Positions 37,232 to 47,749 of a DNA stretch of 57,526 nt are shown one piece after another (within the stretch, counting starts at the first letter, position 1; each line of letters begins with the position of its first letter). This DNA is from Hofstenia miamia (lineage: Eukaryota; Xenacoelomorpha; Acoela): NCBI GenBank assembly GCA_004352715.1, contig SCFE01000048.1:395111-452636 (forward strand), written 5' to 3'. Under the pieces are notes generated by a model, which did no database searches, was not told where the DNA came from, and saw only the letters and a program-made list of their open reading frames with translations. A program made the position numbers and the translations under genes.

Positions 37232-38639
37232 GTAAGTGCTAACATATTATTTGAAAGAAATAATTGAAACATGAAATGCTCTAATTTGCAGGCATCTAAC
37301 CCAGGCTCGTTGCCAGTATTATCACCTAAGGGGGTCGACACGCATTCAGGAGGGGTTGATTGCAATTTCGACTTTTTAAAATTTAAGCTAACATTTTACA
37401 AAGGCTATAAACCATTTTAATTTTATGCTGCATACATAGGCTGGATTTTCTGAGGGGTGAGGTCATCTAGTAATGATCAAGTAAACAACCTCGAATTTTT
37501 TTTGAGAATTGAGAGCAGTTACAACAATTAAATTAACAAATTATATTTTAAATGATGATTTTGCTTTTACAAGAAGAAATATATCTACTGTCTATATGTT
37601 TGAAATATTTAACCTTAACATGTAAACTTTATCGATGTTATCATATTTGCTTATATGCGATTTGTTGAAATATGATTTAGAATAAAAATGAAGATTTCAC
37701 TAATGAGATATGGGAAGCAGAAAACAGTACGTACCTAATTTATACTACAAAATATAACAGAAAAATAAAACGGTATAGATGTATAGTCTGAATGATGTAT
37801 GCAACATCATTTGAAATGATTGTAATTATCAATTCATTTCATAATCATTATTCATTATTATTAATAAATTATAGATATTTTGACAATACCAAACTAAAAG
37901 ACAGGCTCAGCAATGGTTGGTATAACTAAACTATAATTCAAATATTATCAAATAAGGTGTAAAATCCTTCTGAATTTTTGAAACATTTTTACATATAAAT
38001 ATACATTAGTAATTCCAATATACACAAAACAGCAGTTAAATAATTTTTACTAAATGATGATAAGTGCTAAGTTCTTATAATTATTTTAAAAATTGGTGTA
38101 AGGATGACTTTATTTGAAATATCAGAAATATGAAGTTGCTTTAAATTCATTTATTCTCTAGAGGCACCTCCTCTGACTGTCCAGAATATAATGGCATTGC
38201 AAGAAATGTAAGAAATATATTACAATATAATATTTTTCAGCAGCAACGGACGAATATTTGATTTCTCGAAAAACCTGACGCTGTTCTATTTGTTATATAT
38301 TATCCAATGTAAAATTTAAGAACACATTACATACGGTAGGTTTCAGCTAAAATTTTAAGAGGTTGCTAATTCGATGAGCAATTATGCGTTTGCTTTTGTC
38401 TGCAAAAAACTGCATTATCATGTAAATCACAATATATTGAATAACAAACTCTAATCAAAGCTTGGTGTTGTGCATATTCTACGTTGCATATTTTCCTTGC
38501 AAACATCTGAATGCCTATGAATGCCACATAAATACAATTCATTCATGTTTGTAAATATTTAAGCGTATGTCAACCTCATATATAAATAGATAGATAAAGT
38601 TTAATAAAAAAAACACTAGTGCAATTTAAGAAATGCGTA

Positions 38640-38865
38640 AGGCCACGGTTAGACTAGTGATTTGCTTAAAAGTGATCTATCACATTTGAAAGAATTGCAT
38701 GTCTAACCACCCGAGATAATTAGCGATGTGACGATCACGAAGAAATCGTCCACTTTCGATTTCCTTGTGATCGTCACATCGCTAATTATCTGGGATGGTT
38801 AGACGTGCAATTCTTTCAAATGTGATAGATCACTTTTAACCAATCACCTAGTCTAACACTGGCCT
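38640..38865. mobile_element. Foldback MITE, near-perfect palindrome
   Basis: The left arm from AGGCCACGGTTAGACTAG and the right arm ending CTAGTCTAACACTGGCCT are about 110 bp each and over 90% complementary across their length, meeting near 38750. Shared blocks include AAAAGTGATCTATCACATTT and AATTAGCGATGTGACGATCA. A perfect hairpin of this size with no coding capacity fits a non-autonomous DNA element. The flanks give no clear target-site duplication, and a 21-N gap starts 8 bases to the right. Confidence 0.85.
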
Positions 38866-39329
38866 AAAGGGCANNNNNNNNNNNNNNNNNNNNNTATATA
38901 TATATAACGCTATGTACGTTAGATATGGTAAAAAAATATGTACACGTAGTATTCAAGGGTGTAATTTCCACTGCGTATCTTGGATTTTTCTTGCTGGGTA
39001 ATTTTACATTTATTCAATTGTAATGTACTATGGTGTACTTTAATGATAAAGCACCACAATTATTATAAGGAAATTTGGGACTCACATATTAATGATATGT
39101 AACAATGTAATTTTTCCAGCAAAATATATAGATATTTTATGTACAACATAATTCGTATTTATGCAAAATGAACTTATGCAGTTATGCAAGTGAATTTATT
39201 AATTAATATTGTGAACTATATTAAAAAGAAATTTTAATCAAAAAATTAATAATTGCCTCCGTTTTGGAATTACTTGCGTTTAGCAACGTTCTGATCTTAC
39301 ACGGTCTATACCAAAAGTAAGTTTCCCTG

Positions 39330-39850
39330 CAAAAGTAAGATTTGTAATTTAGAAACTTTTATTCGCATTAAGCCTAACACTAACATACTCGTTCAGCATA
39401 TGAAACATTATTGTCCATACATTTGCACCAGTAGCTCACCCAGCTCTCAGAGGCTGATCAAAATCTATCATTGACAATTTGCCGAAGTGACACTGAATTG
39501 AATCGTGTGTTGCCTCTTGAATCTACATGCGTGTACCACAGAGAGATTACTTTATCAGGGAATAACTAGAAATCAGCTTCGGCCAAATGCGGGGAATAGT
39601 GCGGATGGTTCACCTTTCAGTCCCAACTGTCCAATGAATTCGTCGGTCTGCCAGCTGCTCTTCATGAAGCACATGAGGCACTCAAATGACAAGAACTTTC
39701 TTCTTCGTTTCATCAACAAGAATGTGATGAACACGCTGTGAGAGTTATCAGTGGTGGACGTTTCTGGCCTACCACTCTACTGGCAGCAAAACTTGTCATC
39801 TACTTCCGAACTGTTTGCACTGACGAAACACATTCTCCAAACGTCTTAAC
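39330..39850 (-). mobile_element. mariner-like transposase remnant
   Basis: On the minus strand near 39560-39610 the frame reads NHPHYSPHLAEADF, stop, LFPDK, the C-terminal catalytic block of mariner transposases (HPPYSPDLAPxDYxLF). The third catalytic Asp is His in this copy. Flanking minus-strand frames give further weak C-terminal similarity, with stops and shifts. The plus-strand 78-codon open frame at 39505-39741 is the shadow of this relic. Confidence 0.6.
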
Positions 39851-40186
39851 CGCATTTGATGAATATCTGGAGGCCTCCTCTCCACCAACGCCAATAATTT
39901 GATGACGAAAAAGCTTCAGATTTGAAAAATAATGCTGCGCGGCTAACTTATATAATTGAAAATTAATTGTGCGGCTATTATATATTTTAAAAATTTGAAA
40001 GTCAGTGAACTTAGTTATATTATATGAATGTTTATCTTGATGAAATTTCATGACTATAGCTACTTTGTACATGAAACTATAATCAAGCGAAAATTACTTT
40101 TGACATAGACCTCGTACCTCTATTGTTAAAAATAGAAATATTTTGAATCTTTCTTATGTTAAGAATATTAAAATTTAATAATATAC

Positions 40187-40255
40187 ATGGTAGATGCAAT
40201 ATTTTATATGCATAACCGTATATCCTCTAAAACCATTTATTATCGTTCCATTTAG
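40187..40255 (+). other. TBP: Candidate TBP start codon followed by a 66-bp intron (speculative)
   Basis: An ATG at 40187-40189 is followed directly by GT (GTAGAT), and the next acceptor is the TTTAG/GAA of the first recognised TBP exon. Splicing would join M in phase 0 to [10 protein letters not shown] and give a 245-aa protein. The arrangement is possible, but the donor is mediocre and a distant 5' exon is equally likely. Confidence 0.2.
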
Positions 40256-40467
40256 GAATCTCCCCATGGCTCTCAACAGCCTCAATCAGCAAACATTGAT
40301 TCTCACATATTTGCATCACCTTATCCTGCCTCGAATTCTATGCCCACTCCACAGCATTCAATTGATGGAGGTCCCCGATCTGTTTCAGGACCTGCATCTG
40401 TACATCCTTTCACACCACAGAATCCACCATTATCTGTAATGCCTAATGACATTAGACCACAATTACA
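40256..40467 (+). CDS. TBP: TBP exon A: variable N-terminal domain
   Basis: Acceptor TTCCATTTAG/GAA, donor TTACA/GTAATT, phase 0 to 2. It encodes [35 protein letters not shown] and [10 protein letters not shown]. The PxIxPQLQN run leads directly into the core in all TBPs. A parallel 81-codon open frame that begins earlier is out of frame with the core. Confidence 0.88.
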
Positions 40468-43400
40468 GTAATTGTTTTTATTATAATGTATTACTAATTT
40501 ATAAGCCTGTTTCTGACGATATCGCGAACAAACTACTTTCCAAAATTACTACAAACAAAAAATAGCAGTATATCTTTAGCAATTCATCAGGCTTAGAAGT
40601 CTCGGTTAAAATACGTCATTAAAAACAATTTTTATCTAAATTCAAATGTTAGTACTTAATCAAATTTCATTAACTTCGTTAGCGATAATTGTGTTTAGGA
40701 ACATAGTATCTACAGTTAATTTGGATTGCAAATTAGACTTAAAGAAAATAGCTCTTCATGCACGTAATGCAGAATTTAACCCAAAGGTATGTTAATATTT
40801 CATCATATAACTCACGTTTTGGAAAATAACAAGCATTAAAATATATCGTGTTGGACAAAAGCTGGAATATTATTTCCAACTGACAAAAGTCAGACACTTT
40901 GTACAAATGCAAAATATATTGGTAATATTAGTTACACATAAAAAGGCAATGCTTATTAGTATTGCCATCTTTAAGTAAATATATGAAGAATAGATTTAAC
41001 AAGTTGTTCGAAATTCTTAAGGTTAGTTCAGTGTATAGAATTTTGTCATCTAATCAAAATAATTCGAATCTTATAGTGCTTGAAATTAAATGTTTACATC
41101 CAGTAGTCAACAGACTTCAAAACGCCTTTTATTGAGTTTGAATATTTCAAATTCAAACTGCTCTAGTTTTCAAATGCTATTTTTTACTAATGTAGACAAA
41201 ATTTTAACCGGTTTTCTGGCAAAAAATCGATAGTGTGAATAAACCTTTTTGGAATATATCATAGATAGCTTTAAACCATTTTAGTGTGATCGCAATACAT
41301 TCATTATTTATTATAGCAAGCTTTTCCATTGAAATTAGAATCTAAAATTGGATTCCAATTGGACGTTTGGATATTATTGGACAAACAAAATTCATTGGAT
41401 TCAAATTGGATTTTCATTGGAATAATTTCAAAATATCACAGTGTTTTTTAGAATACCACTTTTAATAATTCCTCATAGGAATGTGGTAACTCATTAGGAT
41501 ATCGACTTTTAATTATGTGAGGATAGTATTCTAGATCCTCCAAATGCGTGCAGATGAGAAATTTGTATTTAGATGTTATTGTGATTTTGTATATTAATTC
41601 GGAATGATATTATGATGAATATTTATTTCTTAATAGAGGCTGCAGCGAAATTCCTTTCATGATGTGTGGTCTCACAGTACGCAGTATTCTGAATGGATAG
41701 ACTTTCTGTATAGTTGGTGTTATTCTATGAAATTATATCGTGTCTAGTTCTCGTATATTGTGTTTGCAAATCAATAAATCAAGTCATTGATCTTCACATT
41801 ACTCGGATATTAAACCGGCTATTTATTTCAAAAGATGTTGAATTTTTATATACTCTATGCCCAGCGTGTTAAATTAATATTTTAGAAGAGTCCAATATTT
41901 AAAAGCAATCTCAATGCGCTTATGAAATCTTGTACAGTATGTATGTTTAGCGTTTCGCAGCAGTTATTATGAGAATCAGAGAACCCAGAACGACTGCGCT
42001 CATTTTCAGCTCTGGCAAAATGGTCTGCACCGGAGCTAAAAGGTTTGTTTTATGCGGAATATTGGTCAATGTCTATCATCTTAATTTACGTTCTATATTA
42101 TTTTAATGAACTTTATTACTGAATTATCTTCTATTTTCTCTTTATCATTTATTTTTTCACATCGCTATAAAGAAAATTGTTTATTTAAGTATTTTGTTGT
42201 GAATAATTTATATTTTTTATTAGTGAAGAGGAAAGCAAATTGGCAGCTAGAAAGTATGCTCGTGTTATTCAGAAGCTTGACTTTCCTGTAAGTAAAACTG
42301 CCTTAGTTTATTAAACTTACTTTGGCTTTAAGGCTCGCTTTAAAGATTTCAAAATCCAGAACATGGTTGGCAGTTGTGATGTTAAATTTCCTATTCGACT
42401 TGAAGGTTTGGTTTTGATGCACGGCCAATTTGCCAGTTATGAGCCAGAGCTATTCCCCGGCCTCATTTATCGAATGGTTCGACCGCGAATTGTTTTGTTA
42501 ATATTCGTATCTGGGAAAGTAGTGCTTACTGGTATTTATTTCTAATTTCTATTCGTTTTTTTTATTTTGAAGTAATAATTCACAATTATATGTATGATTA
42601 CAATTGCCAATTTTAGTAGTTTCTGTTCCACATATCCCGGAATATATTTAAAGGGAATCGATTCTGGTAGTCGGCTAAAGCTGAGTTCAATAAACTTACC
42701 TCGTCAAATTTGCCAGCATTGTCCAAGCATTGAGGCAATTAGTTCAATATATCAAGTATTCATTAAAAATATATATTCATAAAAAATATATATAAATTCT
42801 ATTTTACCAATGCAAATTAATGAGCCAAGATTATAAACTTCCGCTTTGGATTACAGCCGAAGTTAATTCAATAATTAATTCCCTCGTGCTATTAATGTTT
42901 TTTAGTTGGAAAATTTTTGCTCTACTTTACTTAAAACGAATAGAATCAAGTTATTCACTCATTGCCTACTGCGAAGAAATCTATAAAGTTTGATGCTTAA
43001 TGTGTCCCAGTCGCCCAATTGTAATTGATTCTTGGCTTCTACATGAATTTATAGATTAAACTCCGTGTAAAACAAATAGCAACGTTTTTAAAGTAACTGC
43101 AAGCGCTATCTTGATAACTACTATGGTGTTAGTTATAAAATATAACAGACTTGAACGATAGTTTGAGATCGAACATTTGCAACATTTGAGAAAATTTGTC
43201 TAAAAATATGCTAGAACTTTTACAAATTAATTGAAAACAGTGCTATATTAGATATTCTTCAACAAACATTTCAAAACATAATGTTTGTAAAAATCATCAC
43301 GGTGTGTGCGGACACAATTTTGGAAATATTTCAAGCATTGTTTTCTCAAAAAAGTAATTGACGGATCTTTATGAAAAAATGATCTCGAGATAGTTTTAAT

Positions 43401-44667
43401 TCAACTTAGATGCCATTAAATTTCGGTATTGCTGTCCCGGAACTAGAACCAATTGTAAGCACTTGCAATAGCAAATGTCCATTCATATGAGGGGTATGTT
43501 AATGCATAGAATAATTCTACATCAAATTCATTGATTTGCCACTAAAGAATTTTTGTGATTTTCAACACAAAATTTCTGAATGATGGGTGCATAATAGAGG
43601 GATGTAACTTAAACTACTCTATCACACTTGGAGGAGGTATTTGCAATCTATGGTTGCTCTTGCTTATAATTTGAAATTATTGCTGCCCATGGGCTCAAAG
43701 AGTCTGGTTTTAAAAACGCATACTAGCATTCTTACATGTATGTTTAATTTTTTTCCAATTTGAATATCAAAATTAGTTAATATCAGGCAATTAGGAACTT
43801 GAATTGATAATAGTAAAATTATCAAATTAGAGAGAGTAAAGTATGAAGTAAAATAAATCTAGTTTACAGATTTTACTTTATTGCAATACTTTTTAAAGTG
43901 TTAAAAGATACATGGAATGACTATTTCCCAAGAGATTGCCATTTTTATGTGATTAAGTATATGAGTTGTTTATTATGTATATAGGGAAGAGAGTATCTGC
44001 TTACTATTGTACTCAGGATTTTCGAGTACTCGGAATATTAAGAACTCGAATAAGCTCGCAAAACTTGATCGGAAAAAGTCGGAAGAGAAGTAGTCAAAAC
44101 TCGAACTCGATCGAAAATACCTTAAAAATTAAATTATTTTAAATTTCAATTTTTTTATCAATCGGAGTTATTGTAAAATAAATGTTTTTACCCTACAAAA
44201 CTCGGATTTGTCTTTAAAAAATACTCGAACTTGAAACGTAAAAACTCGAACTCGCACCGAGTAACTCGAACATGACTAGAAAACCCTGATTGTACTAACG
44301 TTTTGAGGCTTGATGGTACATGTATGTCCCAGCTAAACAAATCAGTTTTTCTACACTGATATAATTCAGTTTATTTTATTATAATCTTGTGATCATGTGG
44401 GTAAGAAGGACGTTTTTCCACCAATATGTGTGAAAAATATTATATAGATTCTAGTTCTTGCCGTTCCATATTTCCACCTGCTTAATGCAATATCATACGT
44501 TTTTACAGCTAGCGCAACTTCAATCTCTTTTTGAGCCTCAAAGGGTTAAATGGAAGTAATTCCTTTATTTCAACATTGTTAATTTAGGTGCGAAGGTTCG
44601 TGAAGAGATCTACGAAGCATTTGAAAACATCTATCCAATACTTCGCAGTTTCAAGAAAAGCAACTAG
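40256..44667 (+). CDS. TBP: TATA-box-binding protein (six recognised exons)
   Basis: Core subunit of TFIID and of the RNA polymerase I and III initiation factors; binds and bends TATA DNA in the nucleus. Exons: 40256-40467, 40699-40786, 41951-42042, 42224-42287, 42333-42531, 44588-44667. All phases match, giving 244 codons plus TAG at 44665-44667. The first exon is a divergent Ser/Pro-rich N-terminal segment ending PNDIRPQL; the rest is the two-repeat saddle core from [15 protein letters not shown] to ILRSFKKSN. All four DNA-intercalating phenylalanines are present (RFAAV, LIFSS, LFPGL, LIFVSG). Strong identity to canonical TBP favours TBP over TRF-type paralogues. The start codon is not secure because a 5' exon seems missing. 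One intron is only 45 bp. Confidence 0.95.
40699..40786 (+). CDS. TBP: TBP exon B: start of first saddle repeat
   Basis: 88 bp, phase 2 to 0. It encodes [19 protein letters not shown] followed by [10 protein letters not shown], then donor AAG/GTATGT. The first base completes the Gln codon split from exon A. Confidence 0.95.
41951..42042 (+). CDS. TBP: TBP exon C: first repeat, DNA-contact strands
   Basis: 92 bp, phase 0 to 2. It encodes [19 protein letters not shown] and then [11 protein letters not shown], with two of the four intercalating Phe residues. Donor AAAAG/GTTTGT. Confidence 0.95.
42224..42287 (+). CDS. TBP: TBP exon D: first repeat helix
   Basis: 64 bp, phase 2 to 0. It encodes [19 protein letters not shown] then DFP. 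The intron that follows, 42288-42332, is just 45 bp (GTAAGT to TTTAAG). Confidence 0.95.
42333..42531 (+). CDS. TBP: TBP exon E: second saddle repeat
   Basis: 199 bp, phase 0 to 1. It encodes [58 protein letters not shown] and [16 protein letters not shown] differs from the usual THQQFSS; the rest is nearly invariant. Confidence 0.95.
44014..44288. mobile_element. hAT-type MITE with perfect 8-bp target-site duplication
   Basis: This 275-bp element starts CAGGATTTTCGAGT and ends ACTAGAAAACCCTG, imperfect TIRs beginning with the hAT-typical CAG. ATTGTACT flanks it on both sides at 44006-44013 and 44289-44296. The interior is rich in ACTCGAA repeats and has no coding capacity. It lies in the last TBP intron (42532-44587). 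Confidence 0.85.
44588..44667 (+). CDS. TBP: TBP exon F: C-terminal helix and stop
   Basis: 80 bp entering in phase 1. It encodes [19 protein letters not shown] then RSFKKSN, and TAG. The C-terminal tail is lysine-rich as in other TBPs. Confidence 0.95.
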
Positions 44668-46129
44668 TGGATGGGGAGTATGAATGTCTGTCTTCACAAT
44701 TCGTAAAATCGTTTGGCATTCCCAAATTACAAGGTCAAACTATGCAGTGCATTATTTTTAGTGTATTTTTGTTTTGATAGAAATTTTCCATTTTAAATAA
44801 TGATGTTTTTGGATAACTTTGTAAATATCTAAATCATGTATTTACTCACAAGCAAAACTATTGGAAGTGAAGCAAAATTGATTGACTTGGATGAAACAGT
44901 TTTAAATATTTTTTATTTGTCACTACTTTTCACATTCATCTTTAATCAATTTACTAATAGATATGTAACAGCTCAAGATTTTAAAGAACTACTAGTAGTA
45001 TTAAGAATTGATAATCTTCCTCGCTCGCCAAACAATGAAAAGTTAATGAAGAGCACTACAGCAATGAATATGAAAAGATAAAATCAATGTATAATTGTAG
45101 TGAGCATTTTAATGTCTGCAACTTGTGTAATTACAATGTAAGTAAATATTCTTTATCATGTTCAATTTTATTAGTTGGTAAAAATTAGAAGTATTCTAGT
45201 CATGTAGAAGAAAGGATGCGATAATGCCTTTCAATAGAGATTAATGCAAATACAATTTTTGTGATTGCTTGCGAAAGTAAAGTGGGAATTCCACCCACAT
45301 TAGATTCAAATTCCAATCAAAAGTGCTCACAACCATGCCGATGTTTAATATCATTTTACCTGTCATAAATAGGGCAACCATTATTACGTCATATTTTGGC
45401 AAAGTTGTCAGCTGCACATTAACCAATGAGAGTAAGCAAGTAGTTTCATTCCTGTGATGCCGAGCGCGATCATCAAAATATACAGCATCCCTCCTTAAAA
45501 TACACTTCGTTTCTTTTATATTTTAGTTGATATTTTTAAGGTTTGAACTTCTTTCAGTTGCAATACCAAAACAAGAGCACGTAGGGAGAAAAGGCAATGA
45601 CAGTTAAGTAAAAATGCCCCCCCCAGGAATTCAAAGTATCCCGAAAAGACGAGTTATTTTGCATTTTTATGAAGCTATTGTCGTTGCAAGAAAACGTGGG
45701 ATGTTGAGCAGTACCGAAAAGAGGATTCTCATGGCCTTAAATTGCAGAATTTAGAAGCGTCCCAGGGTTCAACTCAAAGCACCAGTCAATTCCGGCCAGA
45801 TTCTTTCAAATAAGTTTTTTTAATATTTGTTTTAGAAGCGCTATCGCTTTATGGGATTAGAATTTGAGCTGCATTACAAAATGTCATCTTGCATGATAAT
45901 TAATGCAGGTGCGTATCCCGTCGACAATCATAATCTAGGCGCAAATGATAAGTTCCGTTTATTAATTACTAATTAATGAAATCGTACGCTAATAATAATA
46001 ATATATAAATAATTAAATAATGTTTTAATAAAATGTGATCGCTGGGGGGGGGGACAACCTNCCGACAACCTTTAAATACTCTTTGTTCATCCACGAAAAC
46101 TACAATTTTATTAAAACCTTATATTCGCT
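44668..46129. other. Region downstream of TBP, no gene identified
   Basis: This contains the TBP 3' UTR. I saw no AATAAA close to the stop. An 81-codon open frame at 44836-45081 (YVTAQDFKELLVVLRIDN) has no recognised family, and neither does a shifted frame near 45620-45830. A G10 run and a single N at 46061 mark a contig joint, with GACAACCT on both sides. Confidence 0.45.
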
Positions 46130-46133
46130 TTAA

Positions 46134-46642
46134 CACTAGAACTCCGAACTGGTCATTTGTGACCGTTTTTGTTGCAATTGTTAAACAACTACTTCCCAAC
46201 ATGTAAAATGTTTTACAAGTTTACACCTATATTCTCTAATTCTGCTGTAAAGTACGAATTGATGACATTTTCGGAAAACAGATAGACTTAGATATGAAAA
46301 TTCATAATACCCCTTAAACTCCGAAAACCGGTCATTTGTGACCCAGACTAAACATTTCATGCATGCGTTTGTGTAGTTTTATTTATGCAGTAATATACTT
46401 TATATTGAGCATGTATTTAACAGTTTTGATCGTTTTAGTTAAAAAATAATGGCAAGAGAAACAGCAAAACGGGCTCTTAATCAAATCATGTGGGATATTG
46501 CATCAGATTGCAGTAGCAGTGTTTATTAAATATGAACCTGAATGCCTGTATAAATCTCACTGTAATAAATGCTACAACAATACTGGTCATTTATGACTGG
46601 ATTAGGAATTAAAGGATGTATTAAATTTTCGGAGTTCTAGTG
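46134..46642. mobile_element. piggyBac-type MITE flanked by TTAA
   Basis: The 509-bp element has 15-bp perfect TIRs, CACTAGAACTCCGAA on the left and TTCGGAGTTCTAGTG on the right. TTAA flanks it exactly on both sides at 46130-46133 and 46643-46646, the piggyBac target site. Inside, the palindrome-like GGTCATTTGTGACC occurs twice near the left half (46152 and 46330 regions) and a variant GGTCATTTATGACT near the right end. No coding capacity is visible, so it is non-autonomous. Confidence 0.9.
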
Positions 46643-46962
46643 TTAAGCATTCTTATTTTGCTGAACTTTTTATGTTGGTTTGTTTATCTGTTTATTTCAT
46701 TAAATTTTGTACTATCGACTACTAGTACCTATTAAATGAATGTTGCTAAGCTGTTTTTTCATTGTACCAAAACGTGGAGTCCGGGCCCTTTTATTAGCTC
46801 TCCCATCGCTTTCGCTGAATTTCAAAAAATCGCTCACTTGCATAATACTTCCAAGAGATATTTCTACAATTATGCAAAGTTCGATAGGAATTCGAAAAAA
46901 AATTAGGCCTAGCTTCACACACAAACGGACATATATACACAATGAACTTACCTTTATTAATA

Positions 46963-47634
46963 GCAAGTCATCAATGGGCCATTATTGGTTCATTATTGGT
47001 GCCAATATTGGCCATTATTGGCATTTGGCCATAGGGCCAACATTGACCCATTGATAAAAACCAACCATGAGCCAACCATTTACCAATAGTAGCCATCAAT
47101 TTACCAACAATGAGCCACCAATTCACCATTAAAAAACTATTTTCGTTTACTCAAGAAGTTAATCGAAATGTTAAATACTAGAAAATAAATATAAACGCCT
47201 TAATAATAATTAGATAATATACAGAATATTTTCACGTTTATGAAGGCCAAAATGGTAATAATACATAAAAATAACACGAGTCACAAAGAAATATTATTAA
47301 GAATGTAAATTTAAGAAATTAATTATTATATTAACAATATAAATAATAATCAATACATTTAATGAAACAAGTTTGCATTTGTTATAAATTTAAACGTCCC
47401 CTGTGCAATTCGTTAAATATTCTCAAAAAAGGTTTTGGTGTATAATAAATTTTTAAAAAGCTTATACAAAAATATTTAAAATAAAATAATAGTAATATTA
47501 AGAAATTTTTGCATAACAAATTTATAAGATTTTTGCTATGTTACATAATAAAAGCTCTTCTAACATTAATGGTTTATATTGGCCAACTATGCCAATAATT
47601 GACCAATAATGGCCCATTGATCATTGTTACTTGG
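46963..47634. mobile_element. Inverted-repeat element with TTGGCC/CCATTATTGG repeats
   Basis: ATCAATGGGCCATTATTGGT at 46970-46989 is repeated as a perfect 20-bp reverse complement at 47602-47621. Imperfect complementarity extends outward to CAAGT and inward through GCCAATAAT. Just inside the left end, degenerate short repeats of the type ACCAAC/GAGCCA run to about 47130. The rest is AT-rich and noncoding. This fits a non-autonomous DNA element; the target-site duplication is not certain. Confidence 0.7.
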
Positions 47635-47749
47635 GCTATAAAACTGCAAGTTTATGCAATGTTGCAATAAGGAAAGCAAGTAATAATTATTCACGTTCAT
47701 AGTATTGAAATCTTTCATCCCAAAAAAAATTAATGGGAGTTAATTAACA

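Larger units (their letters stand above)
37232..40186. other. Intergenic region left of TBP, holds a foldback MITE and a mariner relic
   Basis: No host coding exon is convincing here. The N-terminal exon(s) and promoter of TBP may lie in this stretch but were not found. Recognised elements are the foldback at 38640-38865, a 21-N gap at 38874-38894 and a mariner-like relic around 39.3-39.85 kb. Confidence 0.5.

Noticed and set aside
39505-39741. 78-codon plus-strand frame as a TBP 5' exon or gene
   Set aside because: Minus-strand translation shows the mariner HYSPxLA block, so it is the reverse shadow of a transposon relic.
40194-40439. 81-codon frame MALNSLNQ... as TBP N-terminus
   Set aside because: It is out of frame with the TBP core. 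The frame ending PNDIRPQL joins the next exon correctly.
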